Source of the DNA: Parafrankia discariae
GTDB lineage: Bacteria > Actinomycetota > Actinomycetes > Frankiales > Frankiaceae
Assembly: GCF_000373365.1 (NCBI RefSeq)
Contig: NZ_KB891212.1
Location: 15,655-79,654 of the forward strand
DNA: 64,000 nucleotides
Reading direction: 5' to 3'
Every line of letters begins with the position of its first letter. Position 1 is the first letter of the stretch. Below, piece after piece: positions 25,671-34,942 of the stretch. The translations under genes were made by a program, and so were the position numbers. The notes beneath the pieces were generated by a model, which did no database searches, was not told the DNA's origin, and was given only the letters and a program-made list of their open reading frames with translations.

Positions 25671-28600
25671 ATGGCCGACCAGGGCGACCCGGCCGAGAAG
25701 CCGGTGCCCGCCGCGGAGCCGCCGGCTGAGCGCGGACGATCCAGCGGTCCCCGACCCGGCGGTCCGCCCGCGTTCGCCTCCGCTCCAGCCCCCGACCGCG
25801 GCCCGGCCGACCGCCAACCGGGTGGCAACCGTCAACCGGGCGACCGCGGCCCGGGACCCGGCGAACGGCCGGGAGCCGCGCCGCCGCCGGCTCCGCCGGC
25901 TCCGCCGGCTCCGGCGAACCCGTCCCGCCCGGTGGCGCCGACCCGCCCCGGCCTGCGACCACCACCTCGCGACGGGACGCCCGCCCGCGGCGCGACGCAG
26001 CCGGCGCCTGCCCAGGCGGCACCGCCGGCCCGGCCGGGCGCGCCCGTGAACCCGTCGGCACCCGGTAGTCCGCCGCCCGCCAGCTCCAAGGGACCCGCGG
26101 CGCCGGTGCAGCCCGCCAGGCCCGTGCAGCCGGGGGCGCCGGTGCGGCCCGCCGAACCCGCGTCGCCCGCCAGGCCGGTGCAGCCAGCCGCGCCGGTGAA
26201 GCCAGCGGATCCTGCCCGGCCCACGACGCCGCCGACGCCGCCCAGGTCACCCGCGCGTCCGCCGTCGGCCGGGCCCGCCGGCCAGACCCCGGCCGCGCGG
26301 CCCGCGGCTGGCACGAAGCCGTCCGGCCCGGCCACGACGGCCAGGCCCACGGGCACGACGCCGGCGACATCGGCCAGGCCCACGACGCAGGCGACGACGC
26401 AGGGCGCGCCGAAGCAGCCCGCCACGCCCGGGGGCCAGGAGAAGCCGCGGGCGTCCGCCGAACCGGCGCCCCCCGCCTCGGCGCCGAGCACGGGGAGGCC
26501 GGCCCCGGCGTCGAAGCCCGGCTCACCGTCGCCGTCCTCCGGCACCGCGCCGCCCGGTCTGGCGCCCCCGGGGCCCCCCAGGCCCGCCGGACAGGGGGGT
26601 TCCGCGAGACCGGCCGCGGGGGACGGCCCGGGCGCGACGCAGCGGCCGGGGTGGCCCTCGCCGCTGCGGCCGACGTCCACGGCGGGATCGGCGAACCGCC
26701 CGGAGGCGTTGCGTCCCCCGTCCGCTCCGGCGACGGGCACCGGCCGGGGACAGCCCGGCTCCGGCCCGGGATCGCCGCCGGCACGGGAAACCCTGCGCCC
26801 GTACCAGGGGCAGTCGGCACCGGCCGCCCGCCGGTCCCCGACGGTTCCGCGGAACACCGGCACGGGTCCGCCGGGCCAGTCGGCACAGCCGGGCCAGCCC
26901 GCACAGCCGGGTGGGCCGGCCGGCGGGGCCGCGGACTGCTCGAGCCCGCCGGGCGCCCGGGAACCATCGGCCCGCGCCACGGCGGGGACGTCCACGTCCT
27001 CGACCGACCAGGCCGCCCCACCGCCGACGGCGGACCGGGTCACCGGTGGCCCGGACGGCGAACAGCGGCCCCGGCCGCTGTTCGCTCCGCGCCCGTCCGC
27101 CACGACGCCGCCGTCCCGATCACTTCGATCGACGCCGCCGCCGACGCCGCCGACGCCACCCACGCCGCCGACTCCTCCGGCACCGCCGCCCACGCCGCCG
27201 ACCTCTTCGGCACCACCGGCGTCTCCGGCGGCGCCGATATGGCGGTCCAGCCCGGCACCGGCCCGGACGTCGGGTGAGGACCGTCCGACGTGGTTCGAGC
27301 GGGGGGCGGCCGGCGGGAAGGAGTCCCCCGAAGCGGCCGGTGGCGGTTCCGGCCGGCGCGCCGCGCCGCCCGGGGACCGACGGCCATCGACATCCACGAC
27401 GGCACCAGCCAAGGCGTCGTCCTCGGCGGAATCGGCGGAATCGGCCGCGGCACGGAGCGCGGCGTCGGCTCGGTCGGCCGCGTCGCGGTCCGAGACGCCG
27501 TCGCGGTCCGAGACGCCGTCGCGGTCCGAGACGCCGTCGCGGTCCGAGACGCCCTCGCGGGCGGAGACGCCGGCACGGGCGGAGACGCCGGCACGGTCCG
27601 GGTCGGTCGCGGCGCCCTCCGACGCCGCCGGGTCGGCCAGGTCGACCGGGACCGCGCGGTCGGCGAAGCCCACCCACACGGAACCCTCCGCGGCCGCCCG
27701 TGAGGCCCTCGATCCGCCGACCATGCGGGTGGACCTGCGCCGCCTGCCCGGCCGACGACCCGCGTCGGGGCCGGACGCGGACTCGGGCGCCCCGGCGGTG
27801 CCCGAGCAGCAGACGGGCGGGCGGACGTTCGAGATGGGCCCGGGCACCCCGCCGGACTCGCCACCCACCACAGGGTTCGTGCGCCCGGCGACCGGCCGTG
27901 GGGCGGAGCCGGCGACCTGGCGACGCCAGGACCAGCCGGGCCAGGGGACGGCGGTGCCGGACCGGGCCGACCCGGACCTGGCCAGCCCGGGACGACCGGT
28001 AGATCCCGGCCGGTCCACCGATCCGGCCTGGACACCTGACGCCGCGCCGCATCGGGCCCCGGACACGACCGGGCGTGGGCAGCCGCCGGTGGTGGGGGAG
28101 CGCAGGACGACCGAGCGGCAACGTCCGGTGGAACCCGAAGCCGCCCCGAGCCCGGACCCGGACCCGGACCCGAGCCCGAGCCCGGACCCGGACCCGGACT
28201 CCGGTCCGGCTGCGGAACCGGTGGAGGACCTGGGAACCCGTGCCGGGGCGACCCGCCGTGAGCGTGAGCACCGCGCCGCCGCGCCGGTGGCGGTGGCGGC
28301 GCGCGGCCGGGACATGGCTCTCCTCGCGCTCGGCGGGGCGGTGGCCGCGGTGGCGGCCTTCCTTCCGTGGAGCACGTTGACGAGCGGGGACGAGACCCGC
28401 ACCTTCACCGGTGTCACCGTCGGAGACGGGCGCCTGACGCTCGTCGCCGGGCTGCTGATGGTGCTGGTCGGCCTGGCGTCGCTGCGCGGCCGTGGCCGCC
28501 CGGCGGGCGGGACAGGTCGGGTCGGGCCCGCGTCGGACCTCCTTGTCGCGAGGGCGTCGGCGCTGCTGCTCGTGATCGTCTCCGGGTTCGATCTCGCGCT

Positions 28601-28739
28601 GGGCCCGCCGTCCCTGTCGTCCTTTCGGGCCATCTCCGCCGATGTGATAGCCGTCCGGCCGCAGATCGGCGTGGTCGTGACCCTGGTGGCCGGGCTCGTG
28701 GGGCTGGTCGCGGTGGCACGCCCGCGGCCCAGGCGGTAG
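25671..28739 (+). CDS. giant proline-rich protein with a C-terminal four-helix membrane domain
   Basis: Protein of 1022 aa. ATG at 25671 follows AGGAG at the right distance. Residues 1 to about 870 are disordered and extremely rich in Pro, Ala, Ser and Arg, with runs such as APPPTPPTSSAPPASP, an RSETPS tandem repeat and PDPDPDPSPSPDPDPD. The last 150 residues form a compact membrane domain: four hydrophobic helices (MALLALGGAVAAVAAFLPW, LTLVAGLLMVLVGLASL, ASALLLVIVSGFDLALG, VGVVVTLVAGLVGLVAV-like). The long tail is probably cytoplasmic or in the cell wall space. The next gene starts 11 bp after its stop and encodes a similar membrane domain, so the two are likely co-transcribed partners. Function unknown. 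Confidence 0.8.
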   Translation: MADQGDPAEKPVPAAEPPAERGRSSGPRPGGPPAFASAPAPDRGPADRQPGGNRQPGDRGPGPGERPGAAPPPAPPAPPAPANPSRPVAPTRPGLRPPPRDGTPARGATQPAPAQAAPPARPGAPVNPSAPGSPPPASSKGPAAPVQPARPVQPGAPVRPAEPASPARPVQPAAPVKPADPARPTTPPTPPRSPARPPSAGPAGQTPAARPAAGTKPSGPATTARPTGTTPATSARPTTQATTQGAPKQPATPGGQEKPRASAEPAPPASAPSTGRPAPASKPGSPSPSSGTAPPGLAPPGPPRPAGQGGSARPAAGDGPGATQRPGWPSPLRPTSTAGSANRPEALRPPSAPATGTGRGQPGSGPGSPPARETLRPYQGQSAPAARRSPTVPRNTGTGPPGQSAQPGQPAQPGGPAGGAADCSSPPGAREPSARATAGTSTSSTDQAAPPPTADRVTGGPDGEQRPRPLFAPRPSATTPPSRSLRSTPPPTPPTPPTPPTPPAPPPTPPTSSAPPASPAAPIWRSSPAPARTSGEDRPTWFERGAAGGKESPEAAGGGSGRRAAPPGDRRPSTSTTAPAKASSSAESAESAAARSAASARSAASRSETPSRSETPSRSETPSRSETPSRAETPARAETPARSGSVAAPSDAAGSARSTGTARSAKPTHTEPSAAAREALDPPTMRVDLRRLPGRRPASGPDADSGAPAVPEQQTGGRTFEMGPGTPPDSPPTTGFVRPATGRGAEPATWRRQDQPGQGTAVPDRADPDLASPGRPVDPGRSTDPAWTPDAAPHRAPDTTGRGQPPVVGERRTTERQRPVEPEAAPSPDPDPDPSPSPDPDPDSGPAAEPVEDLGTRAGATRREREHRAAAPVAVAARGRDMALLALGGAVAAVAAFLPWSTLTSGDETRTFTGVTVGDGRLTLVAGLLMVLVGLASLRGRGRPAGGTGRVGPASDLLVARASALLLVIVSGFDLALGPPSLSSFRAISADVIAVRPQIGVVVTLVAGLVGLVAVARPRPRR
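27482..27589 (+). repeat. 18-bp in-frame tandem repeat (SRSETP)
   Basis: Six units of 18 bp: four identical GTCGCGGTCCGAGACGCC units (27482-27553) and two diverged units (27554-27589). They encode SRSETP-type hexapeptides in the proline-rich protein and could be phosphorylation-prone Ser/Thr sites. Confidence 0.88.
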
Positions 28740-28750
28740 CGGCGGGCGGC

Positions 28751-29650
28751 ATGCGGCCGCTGTCCGCGCGTGATACCACCGTCACGGGGCGCGGGGAGGT
28801 CGCGCCCGGCCGCCGGTCCGGCCGGCATCAGGGCTTCGGTGGGGGACGGCGGGAGGACCGGGTGGGCGAGGATCGGCAGCGGAGCCCGTGGGCCCGGCCG
28901 TCCGGCGGGGAGTACGTCGCGCCGGACGGCGGAGCACGGGTCGACGCGGGCCTGGCGGTCTGGCGGGCCGCAGCGGCGGCCACCGCCGATCCCCGCTGGG
29001 CCAGGCCGGGGGCCGACGGGGAGGTCGGGCGGGCCGCGGTGGTCCAGGGCCGGTGGGCCGGGGGCCAGGCATCGCCGGCCGTCCCGTCGGACAACGGCGC
29101 ACGGACCGCCCCACCGGCCGCTGACGTCGTCGACGCCGCCTCGCCCGGAGGATCCGGGTCGGGGCCGGCTGGCCCGCGGGCTGTCCCGGCACGCTCCCCC
29201 CGGTACCTGCTGGCGATGCTCTGCCCGCCACTGGTCGTCCTGGCCGGGGGCGCGGCGGTCATCGGCTCGACGATGACGTGGGCCACGGTGCGCGCGTTCG
29301 GCATCGTGGAGTTCGCCATCCACGGCACGGATCCCGACCAGCACGGCCAGCTCACGATGGTGCTGGGGATCCTCGCGATGGTGGCGGGCCTCCTGCTGGC
29401 GGGGCGGCGTGTCGACTGGGGCCGCATGCTCGCCGTGATCGCGGGCCTCATGCTGATCCTCACCGCCGTGGTCGACGTGGCCCGCTTCCGCCGCGGTGAC
29501 CTGCTCTCCGGGACGGGTTTCGACGCCACCACGGACCTCGGCCCAGGGCTCTGGGTGATCATCTTCAGCGGGCTGGTGCTGGTCCTCGTCGGTGTGCTCG
29601 TGCGCTACACCCCGCTGGCCCGCCCTGCGGGTTCACCCCCAGTCTCCTGA
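28751..29650 (+). CDS. membrane protein with a similar four-helix C-terminal domain
   Basis: Protein of 299 aa. Residues 1-150 are polar, Gly/Arg/Ala-rich and probably disordered. The C-terminal half has four membrane helices (YLLAMLCPPLVVLAGGAAVIG, LTMVLGILAMVAGLLLAGR, MLAVIAGLMLILTAVVDVA, WVIIFSGLVLVLVGVLV), the same arrangement as in the upstream 1022-aa protein, with a ...WxT extracellular loop after helix 1 (STMTWATVRAFG, compare FLPWSTLTSG). The gene starts 11 bp downstream of that protein. The stop codon overlaps a perfect palindrome (29649-29666). Function unknown; a paired envelope or sensing complex is conceivable. Confidence 0.78.
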   Translation: MRPLSARDTTVTGRGEVAPGRRSGRHQGFGGGRREDRVGEDRQRSPWARPSGGEYVAPDGGARVDAGLAVWRAAAAATADPRWARPGADGEVGRAAVVQGRWAGGQASPAVPSDNGARTAPPAADVVDAASPGGSGSGPAGPRAVPARSPRYLLAMLCPPLVVLAGGAAVIGSTMTWATVRAFGIVEFAIHGTDPDQHGQLTMVLGILAMVAGLLLAGRRVDWGRMLAVIAGLMLILTAVVDVARFRRGDLLSGTGFDATTDLGPGLWVIIFSGLVLVLVGVLVRYTPLARPAGSPPVS

Positions 29651-29666
29651 CCCCCGTACGGGGGTC
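29649..29666. terminator. 18-bp perfect palindrome overlapping a stop codon
   Basis: GACCCCCGTACGGGGGTC starts inside the TGA of the preceding gene. As RNA it forms a 7-bp stem with a GUAC loop, a plausible short terminator, though no T-run follows. A DNA-binding operator is the alternative. Confidence 0.5.
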
Positions 29667-30030
29667 GGCCCGGGAAGGTCTTTGGGGACATGACGGAACG
29701 GCCCCGTCTTGACAGACTCTGTGATGGCAGGCGGGTGACGGGGGATGGGACGTTCGGACCGGGGGGCCGGCGTCCGATCACACCCGCTGGCCCGAAGCGC
29801 GCGTTCCATCGGGCGGGAACGGCGCGAGGCGTGCGCCGGACGCGGGGATCCGGCGTGCGCCAGGCAGTGGGTACCGGCCGCCCGGGTCGGTGCCCACTGC
29901 GCCCGCTCCACAGGCGCGCCGGGACGGGGGTCGTAGCCGTGTCGGCGCTCGGAGGGAGTCCGGAGGGAGACCGTCTGGTCGAGGGATTCGTCGCGGGTGC
30001 TCTGGGAGCGCGGTACGTCGGCGGCTCCGG
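29667..30030. other. Non-coding stretch between convergent genes
   Basis: About 364 bp after the palindrome and before the response regulator stop. A TTGACA hexamer is at 29709-29714 but has no matching -10. No gene or RNA supported. Confidence 0.4.
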
Positions 30031-30666
30031 TCAGTCGAGGAGGCCGTCCTCCTTCGCGCGTTTGTAGAGGTCGATCTTGGTGTCGGCGTGGCGGCCGGCT
30101 TTGCGGTACTTCACCCGCACCCGCTCGATGTACTGCTTCGCGGTCTCCGGGGAGACGGCCATCTTGCGGGCGACGGTCTTCAGCGGCATTCCGGTCGCGT
30201 AGAGGCGCAGGGCCTCCAGCTCCTTCAGTGACAGCGTCGGCCGGTCGGGCGCCTCGTCGGTCAGGAGCATGAACGCCAGCTGGGGTGAGACCCAGCCGTT
30301 CCCGGCACCGGCCGCGCGGATCGCCGTGGCCAGCTCGCCGACGTCGTCGGTTTTGGTGACGAAGCCGCCGGCCCCCGCGCGCATCGCGCCGCGGACGGCC
30401 TCCGGATCGCCGAGCGCGCTGAAGACGATCACCGAGGCTCCGATGCCGGTGAGCTGGCGGATGTTGTCGGGTGCCTCCGAGCCGTCGCCGAGGTCGAGGT
30501 CGAGCAGGACGACGTCCGCCGTCCGGCCCGGGCCGGACAGCAGCTCGGCGATCGACGTCGCCGTTGCCAGGAGGGTGAGGCCGTCGAGCCCCTCGATGAC
30601 GTCGGCGAGGCCGCGAAGCACGATGGGATGGTCGTCGACAGCGGCGACCGAGATGAGCCTGCTCAC
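30031..30666 (-). CDS. NarL/LuxR-family response regulator, orphan
   Basis: Two-component response regulator (211 aa). The receiver domain has the acidic pair D11-D12, phospho-acceptor D56 in VVLLDLDL, S83 and K105 (FVTKTDD). The C-terminal DNA-binding domain is LSLKELEALRLYATGMPLKTVARKMAVSPETAKQYIERVRVKYRKAGR, close to the LuxR/NarL HTH, with the unusual end KIDLYKRAKEDGLLD. GTG at 30666 is the nearest start to the receiver fold; a longer frame to 30777 adds a basic N-terminus. No histidine kinase gene is adjacent, so its partner is elsewhere. It lies convergent to the two proline-rich membrane-protein genes. Confidence 0.88.
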   Translation of the reverse strand: MSRLISVAAVDDHPIVLRGLADVIEGLDGLTLLATATSIAELLSGPGRTADVVLLDLDLGDGSEAPDNIRQLTGIGASVIVFSALGDPEAVRGAMRAGAGGFVTKTDDVGELATAIRAAGAGNGWVSPQLAFMLLTDEAPDRPTLSLKELEALRLYATGMPLKTVARKMAVSPETAKQYIERVRVKYRKAGRHADTKIDLYKRAKEDGLLD

Positions 30667-30987
30667 CGCGTGGTCGACTCCCGCTGCGTTGCGCTGTGGG
30701 TCACGTCGCTCCCGTTCTGCCCGCCGTCGGGCATACGCGTGACGTGTCCGTCCCCCCATCGGAACGCCACCGGACACCTTGCCTGCAACGCAGCTATTTC
30801 AGCAGACCGGCACCTGGCGTTACCAACAGGTTCCCGGACGCATCAGTTGTCACGGGTGATTTCGACCGGTTCGGTGACCGCGCGTGCCCTCGGTGACCGG
30901 GTGGCGGTGGGTGTCGGGTGACGGCCGGCCGGGTGGTGCGGCGCCGGGCCGTAGTCGCCGGGTGATCGCCGGTGGCTTCCGTCCGAG
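30667..30987. other. Non-coding stretch of 321 bp
   Basis: Upstream of the response regulator and downstream of the PLP-enzyme gene. It contains several GGTGACCG-like repeats (about 30850-30910) but no gene. Probably the regulator's promoter. Confidence 0.4.
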
Positions 30988-32295
30988 TCATGGCGCGGGG
31001 CGGCCCCACCTGTCGAGGGCCTCGGCGAGCTGCCCGATCTCCGCGGGACTGCTGTAGACGTGGGGGCTCGCCCGCAGCACCGGTGCGGTCAGCTCCGGCG
31101 CCCGCCCGGCCGGGATCGGGCTGGTCAGGATCCGGGCCTCGACGTACAGCGCCCGGCAGACCGCCGTCGCGTCGACGCCCGGCGGCGGACGCAGGGTCAC
31201 GATGCCGGTGGGGGAGTCGGCCTCCTCACCGAGCCGCCAGCCGGCGACCCCGTCGAGGGCGCGGCGCGCGTGCCGGGCGAGGGCGGTGATCCGGTCCTGG
31301 ACCGCGCCGAGGTCCTCGGCGAGCAGTTCGGCCAGCGCGGTGGCCAGCCCGATCCGGCTCGCCACCGCCGCCTCGCCGATCGCCATCCGGGACGGGCCCG
31401 GCAACGGCCTTGCGGGCGGCGCCGGACGGGCCCCCAGGTCGTGGGGGTGGGCCGAGTGGAGACTGGGCGCGCCGGGGCCGAGGCGGTCGACGACGTCCGG
31501 GCGCACCGCGCTGAAGCCGGCGCCGCGGGGACCGCACAGCCACTTGCGCGAGGTACCGACGTAGGCGGCCGCCCCGATGCCGGCGACCTCGACCTGGCCG
31601 AGCGACTGGGCCACGTCGAGGATCAGGTCGACGCCGGCGGCGGCGCAGCGGGCCGCCACCTCCGCCGCCGGCTGGACGACGCCGCGCTGGCTCGGGATGT
31701 GCGGGAACGTCACCAGGGCGAGGCCCTCGAGGCCCCCGGTACCGCCGGTACCGGCCGTCCGGTCGGGGCGGTCGGGGCGGTCGAGACGGTCGAGGTCGAT
31801 GCGGCCCAGTGGGTCCACCGGGAGCTCGATCAGCTCCAGGCCGTCGCGGGCCGCGCGGGCCGCCAGCAGCAGCAGGTTCGATCCGTACTCCCCGGGCACG
31901 ACGCCGACGCGGGATCCGGGGGGCAGCGGCCAGGCGGCCAGCAGCGCGGCGAAGCCGGTGCTGGCGGAATGCTGGAAGACCACGTCGTCGGCGGTGAGCC
32001 CGGGGCCCAGCAGCGTCGCGAGCCGGGCCCGCGCGCCGGTGAGGACCTCGGCGGCCTCCATCTCGGCGATGTAGGCCCCCACCAGGTTCTCCCGGCGCAG
32101 GTGGTCGGTCTGATCGGTGACGGTCGCGATGCTCGGCCGGGCGGCCGCGGCGGCGTCCAGGTGGACGACGCCCGCCCGCGCCCGCGCCGCGCGCCAGCGA
32201 CGGCCGATCTCGGGTTCCGGAACGACGGTGCGCCCGCGGCTGGCGCGGGTCCGGTCGGCATCGAGGGCGGGAGTCGTCCTGCGGTGCGGTTCCAT
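30988..32295 (-). CDS. EgtE-like PLP-dependent C-S lyase / class V aminotransferase
   Basis: PLP enzyme (435 aa) of the class V aminotransferase fold. K251 in YVGTSRKWLCGPRG is the Schiff-base lysine, and D228 in LILDVAQSLG is the pyridine-nitrogen contact. The N-terminal block RRWRAARARAGVVHLDAAAAARPS, the block VVPGEYGSN and the end VLRASPHVYSS match, as I recall them, mycobacterial EgtE, the hercynylcysteine-sulfoxide lyase of ergothioneine synthesis. No egtA, egtB, egtC or egtD is adjacent, so the role is inferred from similarity only; isopenicillin-epimerase-like or cysteine desulfurase-like relatives are alternatives. It is divergent from the ketopantoate reductase gene. Confidence 0.75.
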   Translation of the reverse strand: MEPHRRTTPALDADRTRASRGRTVVPEPEIGRRWRAARARAGVVHLDAAAAARPSIATVTDQTDHLRRENLVGAYIAEMEAAEVLTGARARLATLLGPGLTADDVVFQHSASTGFAALLAAWPLPPGSRVGVVPGEYGSNLLLLAARAARDGLELIELPVDPLGRIDLDRLDRPDRPDRTAGTGGTGGLEGLALVTFPHIPSQRGVVQPAAEVAARCAAAGVDLILDVAQSLGQVEVAGIGAAAYVGTSRKWLCGPRGAGFSAVRPDVVDRLGPGAPSLHSAHPHDLGARPAPPARPLPGPSRMAIGEAAVASRIGLATALAELLAEDLGAVQDRITALARHARRALDGVAGWRLGEEADSPTGIVTLRPPPGVDATAVCRALYVEARILTSPIPAGRAPELTAPVLRASPHVYSSPAEIGQLAEALDRWGRPAP

Positions 32296-32435
32296 CGACT
32301 CAGCGTCGCAGCTGCCCCGCCGGCCCGGGGCCGGATCCGGCGGTAGCCGCCGGACGGGTGGTCTCTGGTGGGTGCTTTCTGGCCGGTGGGGGTCGTCCGG
32401 TGGGCGGTCCCGGGCGATGCTGGCAGGCTCGACGC

Positions 32436-33470
32436 GTGGACGCCGTACCCGCACCGGACGCCGCGGTGTTCCAGGGCCGGGTGCTCCCACCCGGCACACC
32501 CGGCACGTCCGGCACACCCGGGACATCCGGTCGGTCCGGCGCGCGCGATGGCGCGGTGCGGCGGCCCCGGGTCGCGGTCGTCGGTGCTGGAGCGGTGGGC
32601 GGGTACTTCGCCGCGCGGGCGGCCGAGGGCGGTGCCGAGGTGCTGCTCTGCGTGCGCGGCGGTGGCTTCGACCGCCTGCGCATCGTCCGGCCCGGCCCCG
32701 CCGGTACCGGGAGCGTCTCCGGCGGAGGCGGCACCGAGTTCCGGCTGCCGGTGGTTCTCGACCCCGCCGATCTCTGCGGGCCGGTGGACTGGATCGTGCT
32801 GGCGACGAAGGCGCATCAGACCCCGGCCGCGGTGGGCTGGCTGCGCGCCGGCCTGGGGGACGCAACCGCGGTGGTCGTCGCGCAGAACGGGGTCGAGCAC
32901 GTCGAGCGGGTCAGCCCACCCGTCCCGCGCGAGGCCGTCCTGCCGGCGGTCGTGTACCTCAACGCCGAGCTGGAGCGCCCGGGGGTGGTCCGACACGTGG
33001 CCTACGGAGTCCTCCAGGTGCCCGACTGCCCGCTGGGTGAGCGCTTCGCCGGGGTGCTGCCGTCCGGCGACGTCCGGCTCGTCCCCGACTTCGCCACGGC
33101 CGCCTGGTCGAAGCTGCTCAGCAACAGCGCGGCGAACTCGCTGACGGCGCTCACGGGCCGCGGTCTCGAGGTGCTCGCCCGCCCGGACGTCGGTGAGCTC
33201 GCGCTGGCGGTCATGCGGGAGACCGCCGCGGTGGCCCGGGCCGCAGGCGCGCGCCTCGCCGTGGACGCGCCGGAGCGCACGCTGGCCCGGCTGCGTCACC
33301 AGCCGCCCGGCGCGGGGACGTCCATGCTGCGCGACCGGCTGGCGGGCCGCCCGCTGGAGCACGACGCGCTGCTGGGGGCGGTGGTCCGGACGGGTGAGCG
33401 GCTCGGGGTGCCCACGCCGACCTGCGCCGCGCTGCTCCCGGTGCTCGCCGCCCTCGGGACCGGCCCGTAG
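32436..33470 (+). CDS. 2-dehydropantoate 2-reductase (ApbA/PanE family)
   Basis: NADPH-dependent ketopantoate reductase family protein (344 aa from the GTG at 32436). The Rossmann motif is G50-A-G-A-V-G55, and the catalytic block WSKLLSNSAANSLTAL has the Lys and two Asn of the active site. WIVLATKAHQT and VVVAQNGVEH match the middle of the family. It would make pantoate for coenzyme A or reduce another 2-oxoacid; fused or adjacent pathway genes are absent. A 40-residue N-terminal extension contains a GTPGTSGTPGTSG repeat. The start is uncertain because the extension lacks similarity. Confidence 0.88.
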   Translation: MDAVPAPDAAVFQGRVLPPGTPGTSGTPGTSGRSGARDGAVRRPRVAVVGAGAVGGYFAARAAEGGAEVLLCVRGGGFDRLRIVRPGPAGTGSVSGGGGTEFRLPVVLDPADLCGPVDWIVLATKAHQTPAAVGWLRAGLGDATAVVVAQNGVEHVERVSPPVPREAVLPAVVYLNAELERPGVVRHVAYGVLQVPDCPLGERFAGVLPSGDVRLVPDFATAAWSKLLSNSAANSLTALTGRGLEVLARPDVGELALAVMRETAAVARAAGARLAVDAPERTLARLRHQPPGAGTSMLRDRLAGRPLEHDALLGAVVRTGERLGVPTPTCAALLPVLAALGTGP

Positions 33471-33534
33471 CCCGCCGCGGGAGCGGCGCCGGCGCCGGCG
33501 CCGGCCGCGGGACCGACGACGGCGCCGGGACGGG

Positions 33535-34818
33535 TCAGGACGCGCGTTCGGGGACCGCGTCGGCGACGATGTGCTCCGCGATCGCCAGCGACGCGGTCGC
33601 ACCCGGGGACGGGGCGTTGCGCACGTGGACGACCCGCCCGCGCACGGCCAGGACGAAGTCGTCGACCAGGCTGCCGTCCCGGGCGACCGCCTGGGCCCGC
33701 ACTCCCGCCGGGCCGCGCACGACGTCGCCGGTGCGCAGCTCGGGGACGTAGCGCCGGGCCTCGGCCACGAACGCGCGCTTGCTGGCGGTGCGCAGGATCT
33801 CCTTGGCGCCGGTGCGCCAGTGTGCCTTCGCCATCTTCTGGAAGCCCGGCCAGGACAGGGTCTGCCGCAGGTCGCCCCGGTCGAGGGTGCCCACCGTGTA
33901 GCCCTCGCGGGCAGTGGCCAGCACGGCGTTGGGGCCGACGAGGACCTCGCCGTCCACCCGCTTGGTCAGGTGAATGCCCAGGAACGGGTAGCGCGGATCG
34001 GGCACCGGGTAGATCAGGCCACGGACGAGGCCGCGCCGCTCGGGGCGCAGCAGCCAGTAGTCGCCGCGGAACGGGATGATCCGCGGCGAGCTGTCCTCCC
34101 CGGTGAGCGCGGCGACCTCGTCGGAGTGCAGGCCGGCGCACGAGACCAGCCGGTCGAACGGGCCGACCGACTCCGACACGACCCGGACCGTCCCGTTGTC
34201 GACCGCCGCGGTGTGGTGGTTCCCGTTCGGCGCCACCGGCGCCGTGCCGCGCACCCGCAGCCGCAGCCGGACGCCCGCCGGGCCGTCATCCACGCCGATC
34301 ACCTCGGCGCCGGTGCGCACCGCGCCACCGGCGTCCACGATGTCCGCGCGCAGCGCCCGGGCGACGGCCGGGTAGTCCACGATCGCCGTGGTCGGGGAGT
34401 GCAGCGCGGCGACCCCGCGGGCGTGCGGCTCGATCGCGCGCAGCTCGGCGGCGTCGAGCATGCGGGTGCCGGGCACGCCGTTCGCGGTGGCCCGTCGCGC
34501 GATGTCGTCGAGCCGGCCCAGCTCGCTGTCGTCGACGGCCACGACGACCTTGCCGCACTCCTCGTAGCGGATGCCGCGGGCCTCGCAGTACTCGCGCAGC
34601 AGGCCGACGCCGCGGCGGCACAGCGTCGCCTTCAGCGAGCCCGGCTTGTAGTACAGGCCCGCGTGGACGACACCGCTGTTGCGCCCGGTCTGGTGCTGGG
34701 CGACGTCATCTTCCTTCTCGAACACGGTGACCGTCGATCCGGGCACGACCTGCCCGAGCCTGCGGGCCACCGCGAGCCCGAGGATCCCGCCGCCGATGAC
34801 CGCGATCCGCTCCGCCAC
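33535..34818 (-). CDS. lhgO: L-2-hydroxyglutarate oxidase
   Basis: FAD-dependent oxidoreductase (427 aa) oxidising L-2-hydroxyglutarate to 2-oxoglutarate, probably passing electrons to the respiratory chain. FAD-binding GGGILG is at 9-14. The signature HQTGRNSGVVHAGLYYKPGS (43-62) and AIEPHARGVAALHSPTTAIVDY are characteristic of LhgO. A loop around residues 190-215 (APNGNHHTAAVDNG) is longer than usual. It is convergent with the ketopantoate reductase gene. Confidence 0.92.
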   Translation of the reverse strand: MAERIAVIGGGILGLAVARRLGQVVPGSTVTVFEKEDDVAQHQTGRNSGVVHAGLYYKPGSLKATLCRRGVGLLREYCEARGIRYEECGKVVVAVDDSELGRLDDIARRATANGVPGTRMLDAAELRAIEPHARGVAALHSPTTAIVDYPAVARALRADIVDAGGAVRTGAEVIGVDDGPAGVRLRLRVRGTAPVAPNGNHHTAAVDNGTVRVVSESVGPFDRLVSCAGLHSDEVAALTGEDSSPRIIPFRGDYWLLRPERRGLVRGLIYPVPDPRYPFLGIHLTKRVDGEVLVGPNAVLATAREGYTVGTLDRGDLRQTLSWPGFQKMAKAHWRTGAKEILRTASKRAFVAEARRYVPELRTGDVVRGPAGVRAQAVARDGSLVDDFVLAVRGRVVHVRNAPSPGATASLAIAEHIVADAVPERAS

Positions 34819-34942
34819 CCGTGCCCCGCCTTCACTCGTCGACCTGCGTCTCAGTATCCCGGTACACCGTCCGTGACCGGTGCCCGCCCGGCCGGCGGCC
34901 GCACCGACCGGTGTGGGCCCGGCCCGGCGGCGGGTGCCCCGA

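Noticed and set aside
25832-29344. A very long minus-strand frame opposite the proline-rich gene
   Set aside because: It reads as Gly/Arg/Ala/Pro repeats with no motif, and the plus-strand frame has a ribosome site and membrane helices.
29709-29714. TTGACA hexamer as a promoter (also at 16132)
   Set aside because: No -10-like hexamer at 16-19 bp; not enough to call a promoter.
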